DNA of 64,000 bases, taken from contig NZ_JABBCQ020000001.1 of the NCBI RefSeq assembly GCF_012844455.2, forward strand, positions 124,001 through 188,000. Direction: 5' to 3'. Shown here one piece after another: positions 46,911-57,997 of this stretch. Position numbers and translations under genes: made by a program. Source of the DNA: Comamonas suwonensis (GTDB lineage: Bacteria > Pseudomonadota > Gammaproteobacteria > Burkholderiales > Burkholderiaceae_C). Within the stretch, counting starts at the first letter, position 1. Each line of letters starts with the position of its first letter. Under the pieces are notes generated by a model. The model was not told where the DNA came from. It worked only from the letters and a program-made list of their open reading frames with translations, and ran no database searches.

Positions 46911-47722
46911 AGCACGCGATGGGTCAAAGCCGGTAATTGTTGTCTCACTTGCAGCAGGCGGTCACGGCTTAGTTCACCCAGCACCACGCCAGGGCCGCTG
47001 GCCTGAAGCGCCTGCACCTCACCCCAAGGATCGATCAGCAGGCTATGACCCCAGGTTTTGCGGCCATTTTCATGCACGCCGCCCTGGCCCGGTGCCAGCA
47101 CATAGGCCAGGTTCTCGATGGCGCGGGCGCGCAGCAGTACCTCCCAGTGCGCCTGGCCCGTGGTGTGGGTAAAGGCGCTGGGCACCAGCAGCAGATCAGC
47201 TCCCTGAGCACTGAGAGCACGGTACAGCTCAGGAAAGCGAAGGTCATAGCAGACACTCAAGCCCAGACGCCAGGTCTCACCACTTTTGGCCTGTATATCG
47301 CAGACCACGGGCTGCTGCCCGGCCTGCACCACGGCAGCCTCCGTGTAATGCTCTCGCCCGTTGTCGAACTGGAAGAGATGAATCTTGTCGTAGCGCGCCA
47401 CGCACTCACCACTGGGCGCATAGACCAGACTGCTATTGAGCACATGCTGATCGTCATCCGCCACCAGCGGCAGCGTGCCGGCCACCACCCATAGCTGAAG
47501 TTCTTTGGCGGCCTGTGCCAGGAAGTCCTGAATTGGCCCCTGAGCAAAGGCTTCACGGTAGACCAGCTTGTCCGTATCCCTGGCGCCCATGCCGCAAAAA
47601 TACTCGGGTAGCACCACCAGCTCAGCGCCCAGAGCTTGGGCCTGCTGCATCAGGCTGCGCGCCTGTGCCAGATTGGCGGCCACATTCAGGCCAGAGACCA
47701 TTTGCAGGGCGGCAATTTTCAT
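46907..47722 (-). CDS. Carbon-nitrogen hydrolase (nitrilase superfamily, Nit1/Nit2 type)
   Basis: 271 residues with the Glu-Lys-Cys triad of the family: LPEYFCG (Glu), YDKIHLFQFD (Lys) and SVCYDLRFPELYR (Cys). This YDLRFPE context matches Nit1/NIT2-type amidases, which repair deaminated glutathione or hydrolyse omega-amides such as 2-oxoglutaramate. It overlaps yhdP upstream and the kinase gene downstream by four bases each. The link with yhdP is known from beta-proteobacterial gene order; a link of function with the two-component pair is not. Confidence 0.92.
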   Translation of the reverse strand: MKIAALQMVSGLNVAANLAQARSLMQQAQALGAELVVLPEYFCGMGARDTDKLVYREAFAQGPIQDFLAQAAKELQLWVVAGTLPLVADDDQHVLNSSLVYAPSGECVARYDKIHLFQFDNGREHYTEAAVVQAGQQPVVCDIQAKSGETWRLGLSVCYDLRFPELYRALSAQGADLLLVPSAFTHTTGQAHWEVLLRARAIENLAYVLAPGQGGVHENGRKTWGHSLLIDPWGEVQALQASGPGVVLGELSRDRLLQVRQQLPALTHRVL

Positions 47723-50700
47723 GGTTTTTCCTGTGAGGTTGCGGAAGCAGCTTCCTTGCCTGCATCACTGGCAGCAGGCTCTGTTGCAGGGCTGGACTTG
47801 GGCACGCTGCGGCGTGGCATCTCGGTGACTTGCGGGTCTTCCCAGCTGCCGTGAATGCGGAATTCCTTGGTGGTTGCAGCGATCAGCGGCCCGCGCAAAA
47901 TCATCTGCGCCAAAAAGCTGCCCAGCCCCACCACCGGATTGATGGCCGTGGCCACCAGCGAGGCCGTCAAGGCATTGATCTCGGGCACCACCACCACGTG
48001 CAGGTCCTGCGTTTCCTTGTCGATATCGGCTGAACCTTCCATCAGCACGGCAGCGTTCACACCCTTCATCTGCATGTTATTCGTCTTGGCAATACCGCGC
48101 TGAATGGCGACGTCGCCCCGCATGAAGTCAAACGAGAAACCATTGCGAAACACATCGCGGAAGTCCAGTGTCAGCCGCCTTGGCAGGGCTTGCAGGCTCA
48201 ACACCCCCAGCAACTTGGCCAGCCCCGGTTCCGCCTTGAGAAACTGGCCCTTCTGCACCTCAAGATGCAAGGCACCGCTCATGGTTTTGAACACGGGAGT
48301 CACAGGCGATCCCGTCCAGCTGATCTCTCCTTGCAAATCACCCTGACCGTTGGCCACCACGCCGGGCATGTCAAAGCGATTAAGCAACTTGCCCACATCA
48401 CGCAAGTTGAGCTGGAACTGCAGCTGAGTCTGGCCAGGATGTTTTTTGTCGCTGCTGCGCGTTCCCCATGAGCCCTGCGCTGTCAGCGTCGCTTCGGGGG
48501 TGTTGATATTGAAACGCGACAACTGCCATTCGCGCAGCCCCGGCCCGATAGAAAGCCAGTGGTTGCGCGCCACCACATCCAGACTGCCCAGCGAGCGCTT
48601 GCCCAGCTGAAAGTCATCCACACTGACCTGTAGGGCAGGCAGTTCACGCACATCGCTGACCTGGGTGGCAGCGGCATCCAGCCCCTCGTCAGGCCCATCG
48701 GGAATCGTCAGACGCAAGAGCTTGGCGATAACCAGCCCGCCCGGCTCCTGCGTGGATGGCTCGCGGTACTCCACACGGCCCGCTAGCTCGCGCGCCTGAA
48801 TCTGATTGACCCAGACCTTGTTGGCATGGGTGAGCTGCAGCGTTGCATCGTGCAGCGAGCGACCGTGGAGCCTGACCTCCTGAGCCTTCAGCGTCAGCTG
48901 CTGCGGCACAAATTGACGCCAAACCTCTTCCTCCATGCTCGCCACCGTACCGGCTACGGGTTCTTTGCCTTCGGGCAACAGACGGCTCCAGGCATCGAGG
49001 TCAAGCACCGGCACCTGCACATTGGCACGTATGCCCGATGGAGGCGGACTGACCTCCGCCTTGCCAGACTCCAGCAGCTCCAGACTACCGCGAGTGATAC
49101 GGGTTTTCTCGCCGCTGATATCGCGCTCCAGAAGAGCCGCTGCGTGGCTGCCCCATTGCACGCTCAGCTGATCGGTCAACGGCTTGACCACGGGCGGCAC
49201 GATGCGGTTAACGCGCAAAGGCAGGGCGCTGTCTGCAGGTTTGCCCAGCGGCGCAGGCAGTTGCACGGCCATGCCTTGCAAGTCAGATTGCACGCTGATT
49301 TCAGGCACGCTGTGCAAAACCTTGATCTGCACGCCATAGCGCGCTTGGCCTTGCAGGTGCTGCGCCAGTGCTGACAGCTCGCTCATCTCCTTGGCATCGC
49401 GCAGGCCCTGCGCCGTGGCGACGCCATCCACACGCACCTGCACCTGAGGCGTTGCTGCATCCGCTGCGGGCTTCATGCCGCCCTCAATGCGTACATCGCC
49501 ACCCAGCGCCTTGGCCTGCACACCCTGAAGCTGAAAACCTGTCTCGGAGAACAACACGCTGCCACGCGCCTGACTGAGCACGGGGACATCGGACATGAGC
49601 TGCAAGGTATTGCCCGCCAGCGTGACTTCGCCATGCACCGTGCTACGTTCCATATGCAGGGTGGGCAGATGCAGCTTGAGGTTGAGCCTGGCATTGCCCG
49701 TGGCACGACTACTATCTAAAACATGAGCTGTTAGCGCAGACAGGGCTGAGCTTTGAACCACATTTAACATATCACCCAGAGCACCATGGGCCTTGGCGTT
49801 AACCTCGACTTCGGTCTTGTTCCAGTCGGCCACCCCGGCCTGCGCTTCATCCACCACGATGGGAGTGTTGCCAAGAAAGCCTTTGGCCTTGCGCACTTGC
49901 ATGGAGTTGCGATCAAACACCAACTCACCCGAGAGTTTGGTCAGCGGTGGCCACGGTTTCCCCCCGGGGTTGAGTAGGTAGCTGGGCACAAACTGGTAAT
50001 TGACGTCATGCACCTGAGCGCTGATGTGAAAATCGCCCTTGTCAGTCTTTTCAAACGGTATCTGCTCCAGCTCGCCCTTGACGCGGAAATTCACCACGCT
50101 GGCTTGGCCCGAAGTAATAGCCTCGCGCACATAACGCAGCGCATCGCTGCCCAGCTCCTTAGGCAGGTAACGGTAGATGCGCTCACCCTTGCCACGACTC
50201 AGCTGCCCCTGCAAATCCAGCAGCCCCGGAAAACGCGGCTGCTCTTTGGTGCCTGCGCCTGTCTGCCAGCTGGCCTGCGCCTGCCCCGCCGTATCTTCAT
50301 TGGCAAAGCGCAGTCTGGGCACCTGCACCTTGATCGTCTGGCCCTTGTCCTTGATCTCCCAGCGCACCGTGCTCTCCAGCTGATCAAAGGGCACATCGGG
50401 GTCTTCAAACACCCCGGGAAAGCTCATCATGGCCTGCCCGGCACCGGGCGTTTTAGCCAGCGTCGCCTCGCCACTGTCCTGGTTCAGCGTGAACTTGCCG
50501 CTCAAACCGCTGAAGCCCGGAATGCCCAGCTGGTCCGGCCCATCTGGCGACACCTGCGCGTGCAAAGCCAGCTGCGCAAACTGGCCCGAGGCCTTGTACT
50601 GCGCCAGCTGCTGCAGCGGCCCGCGCCATGAGAGCTTGAGGTCATTGAGCTGACCGGCCGGTGCCAGCGCCTTGGCCTGGGTCTGCACCGCTTCAGGCAC

Positions 50701-51849
50701 TGGCAGGCGCTGCAGCATCTGTGCGGCAATGGCCAGATCAATACCGTCGGCCTGCACATCGCCATGCTCACCCTGAGCGCCCTGCTCTGCCGCCCCGGCA
50801 GGCGTGTAGTTCACACTGAAGTCACCCTTGGGCCAGTGCAGGCCGTCATCCGCGGTAAACCTCAAGCCCTGTACTGAAAATTGATAGCCGTTCTGATCCC
50901 TGGCGCGTAACCGCCCCTGCAAGGCCTGCAGCGCCAGCGGCTCGGGCTTGCCCTTCCACTGCAGCTGCAGCTGCTGCACCGCCACATCCGCCACCCCACC
51001 CACAGGCTGGCCATGGCTCAGATCGACCCATGCGCGCACAGAACCATTGCCCTGCTGCAGCTTCCAGTCTTGCGGGTCCAGATACTGACCCAGTTGCGAC
51101 ATATCGATGTGCGGGAAGTCCAGATAGGCCTGACCGCTCCAGCGCTCCAGCCGCCCTTCATGCACCGACAGCAGCGGTTCCTTGAAGCTGCCCATGGCCG
51201 TAAAACGCTGGCCCCAGTCCTCTGGCGGCGTCGCATCAAGGCGCAGCGAATGGCTCCAGCGCTTGTTGCGCATCACCAAGTCCACATCCTGCAATTGCAA
51301 TGGCGGCGCCCCGCGCATCTCATCCACCCACTGCAGCTTGCCGTGGCGAATGGCGATTTCGGGCTGGGAAAAAATCCAGTCAGAGTCCGCGCCCCGCTTG
51401 GGATCTGAGGCCACGGCAATACCCGCCACAAAAATCTGCCCGTCCGCCGCGCGGCGCACCGTCAGATCCGGGCCTTCCACATAAATCTGCTCAACACCAA
51501 GGGTCATTAACGAGTGGGCAGTCACCGCCACGACCACCTTGGGCAAACGCAAGGCCTCACTTTGACTGGCAGGGTCATGCAGGACCACATCGCCCAGCTC
51601 AAAAGTGGGCACCAGTCCAGCGCTGTAAGCGCTCAGAGAACCAATGGAAACCGGTACACCCAGCGTACGTGAGGCCAGGGTTTCGAGCTCGGGACGCCAC
51701 TCTCCGATTCGCGGCACAATCCAGAAATGGAGTACCCCCCACACGGTGGCCAGCAAAAGCCACAGGCTCAGGACCAGTCCTAATGACCACCGTGCCACGC
51801 TGGCCAGCCTATGGATTTGGCGAGATGGGAGTGGTTTCGGTTCGATCAT
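47719..51849 (-). CDS. YhdP family large AsmA-like envelope protein
   Basis: Very long protein (1376 residues) of the YhdP/TIGR02099 group: one N-terminal membrane anchor (SLGLVLSLWLLLATVWGVLHFW, shown as LGLVLSLWLLLATVWGVL) and a periplasmic beta-rich body that forms a lipid-transporting groove in YhdP/TamB/AsmA proteins, ending in an AsmA_2-like region and a Ser/Ala/Glu-rich tail. In E. coli, YhdP helps move phospholipids to the outer membrane. I start at the ATG at 51849 (MIEPKPL); ATG at 51909 would add 20 residues. A copy of the interspersed repeat lies in the coding sequence near 49711-49737. Confidence 0.9.
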   Translation of the reverse strand: MIEPKPLPSRQIHRLASVARWSLGLVLSLWLLLATVWGVLHFWIVPRIGEWRPELETLASRTLGVPVSIGSLSAYSAGLVPTFELGDVVLHDPASQSEALRLPKVVVAVTAHSLMTLGVEQIYVEGPDLTVRRAADGQIFVAGIAVASDPKRGADSDWIFSQPEIAIRHGKLQWVDEMRGAPPLQLQDVDLVMRNKRWSHSLRLDATPPEDWGQRFTAMGSFKEPLLSVHEGRLERWSGQAYLDFPHIDMSQLGQYLDPQDWKLQQGNGSVRAWVDLSHGQPVGGVADVAVQQLQLQWKGKPEPLALQALQGRLRARDQNGYQFSVQGLRFTADDGLHWPKGDFSVNYTPAGAAEQGAQGEHGDVQADGIDLAIAAQMLQRLPVPEAVQTQAKALAPAGQLNDLKLSWRGPLQQLAQYKASGQFAQLALHAQVSPDGPDQLGIPGFSGLSGKFTLNQDSGEATLAKTPGAGQAMMSFPGVFEDPDVPFDQLESTVRWEIKDKGQTIKVQVPRLRFANEDTAGQAQASWQTGAGTKEQPRFPGLLDLQGQLSRGKGERIYRYLPKELGSDALRYVREAITSGQASVVNFRVKGELEQIPFEKTDKGDFHISAQVHDVNYQFVPSYLLNPGGKPWPPLTKLSGELVFDRNSMQVRKAKGFLGNTPIVVDEAQAGVADWNKTEVEVNAKAHGALGDMLNVVQSSALSALTAHVLDSSRATGNARLNLKLHLPTLHMERSTVHGEVTLAGNTLQLMSDVPVLSQARGSVLFSETGFQLQGVQAKALGGDVRIEGGMKPAADAATPQVQVRVDGVATAQGLRDAKEMSELSALAQHLQGQARYGVQIKVLHSVPEISVQSDLQGMAVQLPAPLGKPADSALPLRVNRIVPPVVKPLTDQLSVQWGSHAAALLERDISGEKTRITRGSLELLESGKAEVSPPPSGIRANVQVPVLDLDAWSRLLPEGKEPVAGTVASMEEEVWRQFVPQQLTLKAQEVRLHGRSLHDATLQLTHANKVWVNQIQARELAGRVEYREPSTQEPGGLVIAKLLRLTIPDGPDEGLDAAATQVSDVRELPALQVSVDDFQLGKRSLGSLDVVARNHWLSIGPGLREWQLSRFNINTPEATLTAQGSWGTRSSDKKHPGQTQLQFQLNLRDVGKLLNRFDMPGVVANGQGDLQGEISWTGSPVTPVFKTMSGALHLEVQKGQFLKAEPGLAKLLGVLSLQALPRRLTLDFRDVFRNGFSFDFMRGDVAIQRGIAKTNNMQMKGVNAAVLMEGSADIDKETQDLHVVVVPEINALTASLVATAINPVVGLGSFLAQMILRGPLIAATTKEFRIHGSWEDPQVTEMPRRSVPKSSPATEPAASDAGKEAASATSQEKP
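49711..49737 (-). repeat. Interspersed repeat copy inside yhdP
   Basis: On the coding strand GCGCTAACAGCT, then ATGTTTTAGATAG, encoding ALTAHVLDS. The same frame of the repeat gives ALTASVLIA in the M48 protease gene. Confidence 0.55.
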
Positions 51850-51960
51850 CGGTGGCCCAGGAATGGCAGGAATTATGACCGGCGCCTCCGCGCACGTGAC
51901 GGTAACCATACGTTGCCGAGCTGATTACCTGCCTGCCTGACACCATTTTTTACGGTCCGC

Positions 51961-54771
51961 ATGCAGTCCTCAGAGCAAACCATGGCAGAAAACGCCCTCA
52001 ATGTTTCTTCCCCGGCCCAGTATTCGCGCTTTGTCCAGCGCCTTCACCGCCGTTACGAAAACTGGTTTGACGCCTTGCCCCTCGGCGCACCTGTTCGCCC
52101 GCTGATGGAGCAGGCCCTGGCCACCCTGCAATCACGGGGTCTGGATCTGCCGGCAGCTCTGCGCGTGCTGCGCCAACTGGTGATGGATCGCATCATTGCT
52201 CTGGATTGCGAACAGGGCGCTCCTCTTTCTGTAGTGACCCGCGCAGTCACTGAGCTGGCTGAGCTGGCTTTAGACCGTGCATGCGAACAGGTGCGTGCAG
52301 AACTCGATGCACGCCACGGCGCACCGCAAGGCCCCGCATGCCAACCCGTGCAGTTCTGGGTGATTGGCATGGGCAAGCTGGGCGCGCGCGAGCTCAATGT
52401 GTCCAGCGACATCGACCTGATCTACGTCTACGAACACGATGGCGAAACCGCTGGTCAGCCCGATGGCCGGGGCGTGCTCTCCAACCACGAATACTTTGGC
52501 CGCGCCGTCAAAGGCATCTACGGCCTGATCGGCGACATCACCGAGCATGGCTTTGTCTTCCGCGTTGACCTGGCCCTGCGGCCCAATGGCAACTCGGGTG
52601 CACCGGCGGTTTCTCTGGCATCGCTGGAGGAGTATCTGCAAATTCACGGGCGTGAATGGGAGCGCTTTGCCTGGCTCAAAAGCCGCATCGTCGCGCCGCT
52701 GGCCGATGTTCAGACGCCCAATGTGCAAGCCCTGCGCAGCGTGGTTCTGCCCTTTGTGTTCCGCCGCTACCTCGACTACGCGGTGTTTGATTCGCTGCGC
52801 ATTCTGCATCGCCAGATTCGCGACCATGCCGCCAAGCGCAGCGCCGGTCACCCAGAGCGCGCCAATGACGTGAAACTGTCACGCGGCGGCATCCGCGAGA
52901 TCGAGTTCATCGTGCAACTGCTGCAGGTGGTACGCGGCGGCCAGTTCCCTGAACTGCGTTGCCGCCCCACGCTCGAAGCACTGCAGCGACTGGACCGCGC
53001 CAACCTGATGAGCAGCGAAATCGCTGACGCCCTGGCCCGTGCCTACACATTTTTGCGTCAGGTAGAGCACCGCATTCAATACCTGGACGACCAGCAGACC
53101 CATGTGCTGCCCACACGTGACGATGATCTGCTGTGGATTGCCCGTACGCTGGGCTTTGCCGATGTTCGGGGCTTTTTGCACCAGCTCGACGAGCACCGCG
53201 AGCTCGTGGCCCAAGAATTCGACACCCTGCTCGGCGGCGATGCCCAGCAATGCAGCAAAGGCAACTGCGGCAGCGCCAAAACAGCCGCCAGCGCCAACAC
53301 GCCCAGAGACATTGAAGAGCTGATTGAAGCCCTGCCCCCGGTGCTGGCCGACCAGGTAGCGGACTGGCGCAACAACGCCCGCATCAACGGTCTGCGCGAT
53401 GAAACCCGCGCCCGTCTGTTCCGGCTCGTAGAGCGCACCGCGCAATGGCTGGAAAGTGGTCAGGCCAGCGTAGAAGCCGCCAAGCGTTTCATGCAATGGC
53501 TGGAGCCCTTGCTGCGCCGCGAAAGCTATCTGGCTTTATTGCTGGAGCGCCCAGCAGTACACGAAAGATTGCTACACCTTTTGGGTGCAGCACGCTGGCC
53601 TGCGCGCTACCTCCAGCAGCATCCCGGTGTGATTGACGAGCTGGCCAGCGACGCCATTTTGAAAGAGCGCTTTGTGGCCGCCGACTTCGAACGCGAGCTC
53701 AGCATGCGCCTGGCCGCGCTACAGTCCACGGGCGAAGATGACGACGAAACCCTGCTCAACCTGCTGCGCCGCGCCCACCATGCGGAAGTTTTTCGCACCC
53801 TGGCACGCGATATTGAAGGCCGCATCACCGTAGAGCAGGTCGCTGACGATATGAGCGCTCTGGCCGACAGCGTGCTGCGCATCACAGCCCAGTGGTGCTG
53901 GGCTCGCCTTAAGAACCGCCACCGCGATACACCACGTTTTGGCATCGTCGGATACGGCAAGCTGGGCGGCAAAGAGCTGGGCTACGGCAGCGATCTGGAC
54001 ATCGTCTTTGTGTTTGACGACGACGATGAGCGCGCACCCGAGGTCTATGCTGCCTATGTGCGCAAGCTCATCAACTGGCTGACCGTCAAAACCGGCGAAG
54101 GTGACCTGTTCGAGATTGACACCGCCCTGCGCCCCAACGGCAACTCGGGTCTGCTGGTGAGCAGCTTCGAGTCCTATGCCAACTACCAGCAGCAGCGCGG
54201 CAGCAACACCGCCTGGACCTGGGAACATCAGGCCATGACCCGCGCCCGCTTTGTGCTGGGCAGCCGGGATTTTCCCTCGCCCGCCGGCGAGCCCGTTACC
54301 GATCTGCACCTGCACCAGCGCTTTGACGCCGTACGCGAGGCCGTCATCACCGCCCCACGCGACCCCGCCGCCTTGCGCAGCGAAATTGAAACCATGCGCG
54401 AACGCGTGCGCAGCGCTCATCCGGTGCGCGACGGCCTGTTTGATGTTAAGCACAGCCCCGGCGGTATGGTCGATGCGGAATTTTCCGTGCAGTACCTGGT
54501 GTTGTCACAGTCTGGCGCTCACCCAGAGCTGATTGCCAACGTCGGCAACATTGCCCTGCTGCAACGCGCCGAAGATGCGGGCCTGCTGCCCAAAACCGTG
54601 GGCTATGAAGCCGCCAAGGCCTACCGAGAGCTGCGCCGCTTGCAGCACGTAGCCCGGCTCGACGAGCGATCCGGCCAGCTGGAGCCAGAGCTGGCCAAAC
54701 CCCAGCGCGAAGCGGTGCTCAAGCTCTGGAATACCATCTTTCGCGGTGATGCTGCCACGCAGCCCACGTAG
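51961..54771 (+). CDS. glnE: Glutamine synthetase adenylyltransferase/deadenylase
   Basis: Adjusts glutamine synthetase activity by adding AMP to, or removing it from, a tyrosine, responding to PII. 936 residues. Two nucleotidyltransferase domains are separated by helical domains: the N-terminal deadenylase (GMGKLGARELNVSSDIDLIYVY) is shown here as GARELNVSSDIDLIYVY and the C-terminal adenylylase as YGKLGGKELGYGSDLDIVFV. Both keep the GS-x-D-x-D metal motif. ATG at 51961; MAENAL at 51982 is an alternative. Divergent from yhdP. Confidence 0.96.
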   Translation: MQSSEQTMAENALNVSSPAQYSRFVQRLHRRYENWFDALPLGAPVRPLMEQALATLQSRGLDLPAALRVLRQLVMDRIIALDCEQGAPLSVVTRAVTELAELALDRACEQVRAELDARHGAPQGPACQPVQFWVIGMGKLGARELNVSSDIDLIYVYEHDGETAGQPDGRGVLSNHEYFGRAVKGIYGLIGDITEHGFVFRVDLALRPNGNSGAPAVSLASLEEYLQIHGREWERFAWLKSRIVAPLADVQTPNVQALRSVVLPFVFRRYLDYAVFDSLRILHRQIRDHAAKRSAGHPERANDVKLSRGGIREIEFIVQLLQVVRGGQFPELRCRPTLEALQRLDRANLMSSEIADALARAYTFLRQVEHRIQYLDDQQTHVLPTRDDDLLWIARTLGFADVRGFLHQLDEHRELVAQEFDTLLGGDAQQCSKGNCGSAKTAASANTPRDIEELIEALPPVLADQVADWRNNARINGLRDETRARLFRLVERTAQWLESGQASVEAAKRFMQWLEPLLRRESYLALLLERPAVHERLLHLLGAARWPARYLQQHPGVIDELASDAILKERFVAADFERELSMRLAALQSTGEDDDETLLNLLRRAHHAEVFRTLARDIEGRITVEQVADDMSALADSVLRITAQWCWARLKNRHRDTPRFGIVGYGKLGGKELGYGSDLDIVFVFDDDDERAPEVYAAYVRKLINWLTVKTGEGDLFEIDTALRPNGNSGLLVSSFESYANYQQQRGSNTAWTWEHQAMTRARFVLGSRDFPSPAGEPVTDLHLHQRFDAVREAVITAPRDPAALRSEIETMRERVRSAHPVRDGLFDVKHSPGGMVDAEFSVQYLVLSQSGAHPELIANVGNIALLQRAEDAGLLPKTVGYEAAKAYRELRRLQHVARLDERSGQLEPELAKPQREAVLKLWNTIFRGDAATQPT

Positions 54772-55112
54772 GAAAGCAAGGTGATTAATGGTGTGTGAGT
54801 GCTTTTTTTCGCTTGCTGGCAGATTTCATCAAAAAAAACCTACAGTCAACGCCAAACTGTTACAAAAATGAAACCCACCAGGGCTGGAACTTCTGCAACA
54901 GTGTCCCATCTGATAGACAAGTGCAATGAAGTTAAAAGGTCTGCATACACCCATTTCCAGTTGCGAAGCCCTTGGGTCTTCCCATTGAGAATCCCCGGAG
55001 CGCTTCTCCTCCCTCCCTCTCTTAATTCGTTTCGGGATGCTTCGCAGCTTTTTTATTCCGCAGCAAAAAAGGCCACTGACAAGTGGCCTTTTTGTTTGTG
55101 TGCCCTCAATGC
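54772..55112. other. Intergenic region between glnE and GST, no gene
   Basis: 341 bases with A/T-rich stretches. Only the hairpin at 55065-55093 is recognisable; no open frame has coding character. Confidence 0.6.
55065..55093. terminator. Bidirectional intrinsic terminator
   Basis: AAAAAGGCCACT and AGTGGCCTTTTT pair around GACA. It lies 20 bases after the GST stop on the minus strand; glnE converges on it from the left. Confidence 0.9.
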
Positions 55113-55730
55113 TCAGTGAGGCACTGTATTTACAAAACTGGGCTTTGCGGCGAGTTTGGTCAGCAAGGCATCCAGATTGGGATGATCGGCACGCCAGTCC
55201 AGCTCGGGAAAGCGGAAGTCCAGCCAGGCTAAAGCGCAGCAGACGCTGATATCGGCCAGCGTCAAATGCGTGCCGCCGCAGCAAAACGGCTTTTCACCCA
55301 GCCCCTGAGACATGACCTTGAGCGCCGCCTTCACCTTGTCCATCTGCCTGTCCATCCAGGCCTGGCTGCGCTGTTCCTCGGTGCGACCGGGCCAGGTCGC
55401 CTCCAGTCGCATCAGAACGGCTGCATCCAGCATGCCGTCAGCCAGCGCTTCCCAGGTCTTGACCTCGGCGCGTTCACGGCCCGAACCCGGAATCAGCTTG
55501 CCCACGGGTGAGAGGGTGTCCAGATATTCCACGATGACGCGCGAGTCAAACATGGCCTCCGTTCCCTCCATCACTAGGCGTGGCACCTTGCCCAGCGGGT
55601 TGCCCGTGCCGGGCGAGAGCTCCACCTCCCAGGGGTTCTCTTCGACAAATTGATAGTCGAGCTTCTTTTCTGCCAGCACGACGCGCACCTTGCGCACATA
55701 AGGGCTGGTGGTGGAACCTATCAGTTTCAT
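55113..55730 (-). CDS. Glutathione S-transferase family protein
   Basis: 205 residues: an N-terminal thioredoxin-like domain (MKLIGSTTSPYVRKVRVVL, with the SPYVRKV active-site Ser/Tyr region) and the cis-Pro GKVPRLV and DSRVIVEYLD glutathione-binding motifs, then an all-helical C-terminal domain (SVCCALAWLDFRFP). Resembles bacterial YibF-like GSTs. Substrate unknown. Confidence 0.92.
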   Translation of the reverse strand: MKLIGSTTSPYVRKVRVVLAEKKLDYQFVEENPWEVELSPGTGNPLGKVPRLVMEGTEAMFDSRVIVEYLDTLSPVGKLIPGSGRERAEVKTWEALADGMLDAAVLMRLEATWPGRTEEQRSQAWMDRQMDKVKAALKVMSQGLGEKPFCCGGTHLTLADISVCCALAWLDFRFPELDWRADHPNLDALLTKLAAKPSFVNTVPH

Positions 55731-55746
55731 AGCGGCCGTTCAGTGA

Positions 55747-57285
<1,539 letters not shown>

Positions 57286-57290
57286 GTCGC

Positions 57291-57330
57291 AAAAAGATAG
57301 CTGCTAACGCCTGATATACAAGCGCTTCAG
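57291..57330. repeat. Interspersed repeat copy after purB
   Basis: GATAGCTGCTAACGC and CAAGCGCTTCAGC match the two core blocks of the family. Directly followed by the terminator at 57338-57380. Confidence 0.55.
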
Positions 57331-57337
57331 CACAAAA

Positions 57338-57380
57338 GAGCTGCCAAAGCCAAGATTAAATGGCGTTGGCAGCTCTTGTT
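57338..57380 (+). terminator. Intrinsic terminator after purB
   Basis: AAGAGCTGCCAAAGCCA and TGGCGTTGGCAGCTCTT pair over 17 positions with one mismatch, around an 8-base loop, followed by TGTTTTT. Confidence 0.9.
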
Positions 57381-57426
57381 TTTAATAGTTTTAAAGGACT
57401 GCCTGCGGGCAGCACTGCTCACCGCC

Positions 57427-57987
57427 ATGGCCATCAAGTCCACCATTTTCAAAGTCAATCTGTCGATTGCCGACATTGACCACGGCTACTACGCCGACCA
57501 CAACATGACGCTGGCCCGCCACCCCAGCGAGACCGACGACCGCATGATGGTCCGCCTGGTCGCCCTGGCGCTCAATGCCTGGAAGCTGCAAGACCTGTGC
57601 AACGGCGACGGCACGCTGGGCTTTGGCATCGGCCTGTCCGACCCGGACGATCCCGATGTGCACATCACCGACTACACCGGCCAGAAGCGCCTGTGGATCG
57701 AAGTTGGCCAACCTGATGAAAAGCCTATCACCAAGGCCTGCAACAAGTCCGACCACATGCTGGTCTACCCGTTTAACCACGCCGCCCACATCTGGTGGAA
57801 AGGCCTGGAAGGCAAACTGGCTCGCCAAAGCAAGCTCGAAATTCACTACATCGACTCCGAAATCGCCCAGCAACTGGGTTCTCTGGCCGAGCGCAGCATG
57901 CAACTGCAAGCCACGATTCAGGAAGGCCAGCTCACGCTGTCCAGCAATCTGGGCACTGTTTTTGTCGAGCCCACGCGCTGGAAGTAA
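57427..57987 (+). CDS. YaeQ family protein
   Basis: 186 residues of the YaeQ family, whose structure is a PD-(D/E)XK nuclease-like fold of unconfirmed activity. Family blocks: the N-terminal IKSTIFKVNLSIADIDHGYY, then RLVALALNAW, the Asp- and Glu-bearing GIGLSDPDDPDVHITDYTGQ with WIEVGQPDEK, which contains the nuclease-like ExK region (Glu, later Lys), and IHYIDSEIAQQL near the end. ATG at 57427 (MAIKSTIF) is the usual start. Confidence 0.93.
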   Translation: MAIKSTIFKVNLSIADIDHGYYADHNMTLARHPSETDDRMMVRLVALALNAWKLQDLCNGDGTLGFGIGLSDPDDPDVHITDYTGQKRLWIEVGQPDEKPITKACNKSDHMLVYPFNHAAHIWWKGLEGKLARQSKLEIHYIDSEIAQQLGSLAERSMQLQATIQEGQLTLSSNLGTVFVEPTRWK

Positions 57988-57997
57988 ACGCCTCGGC

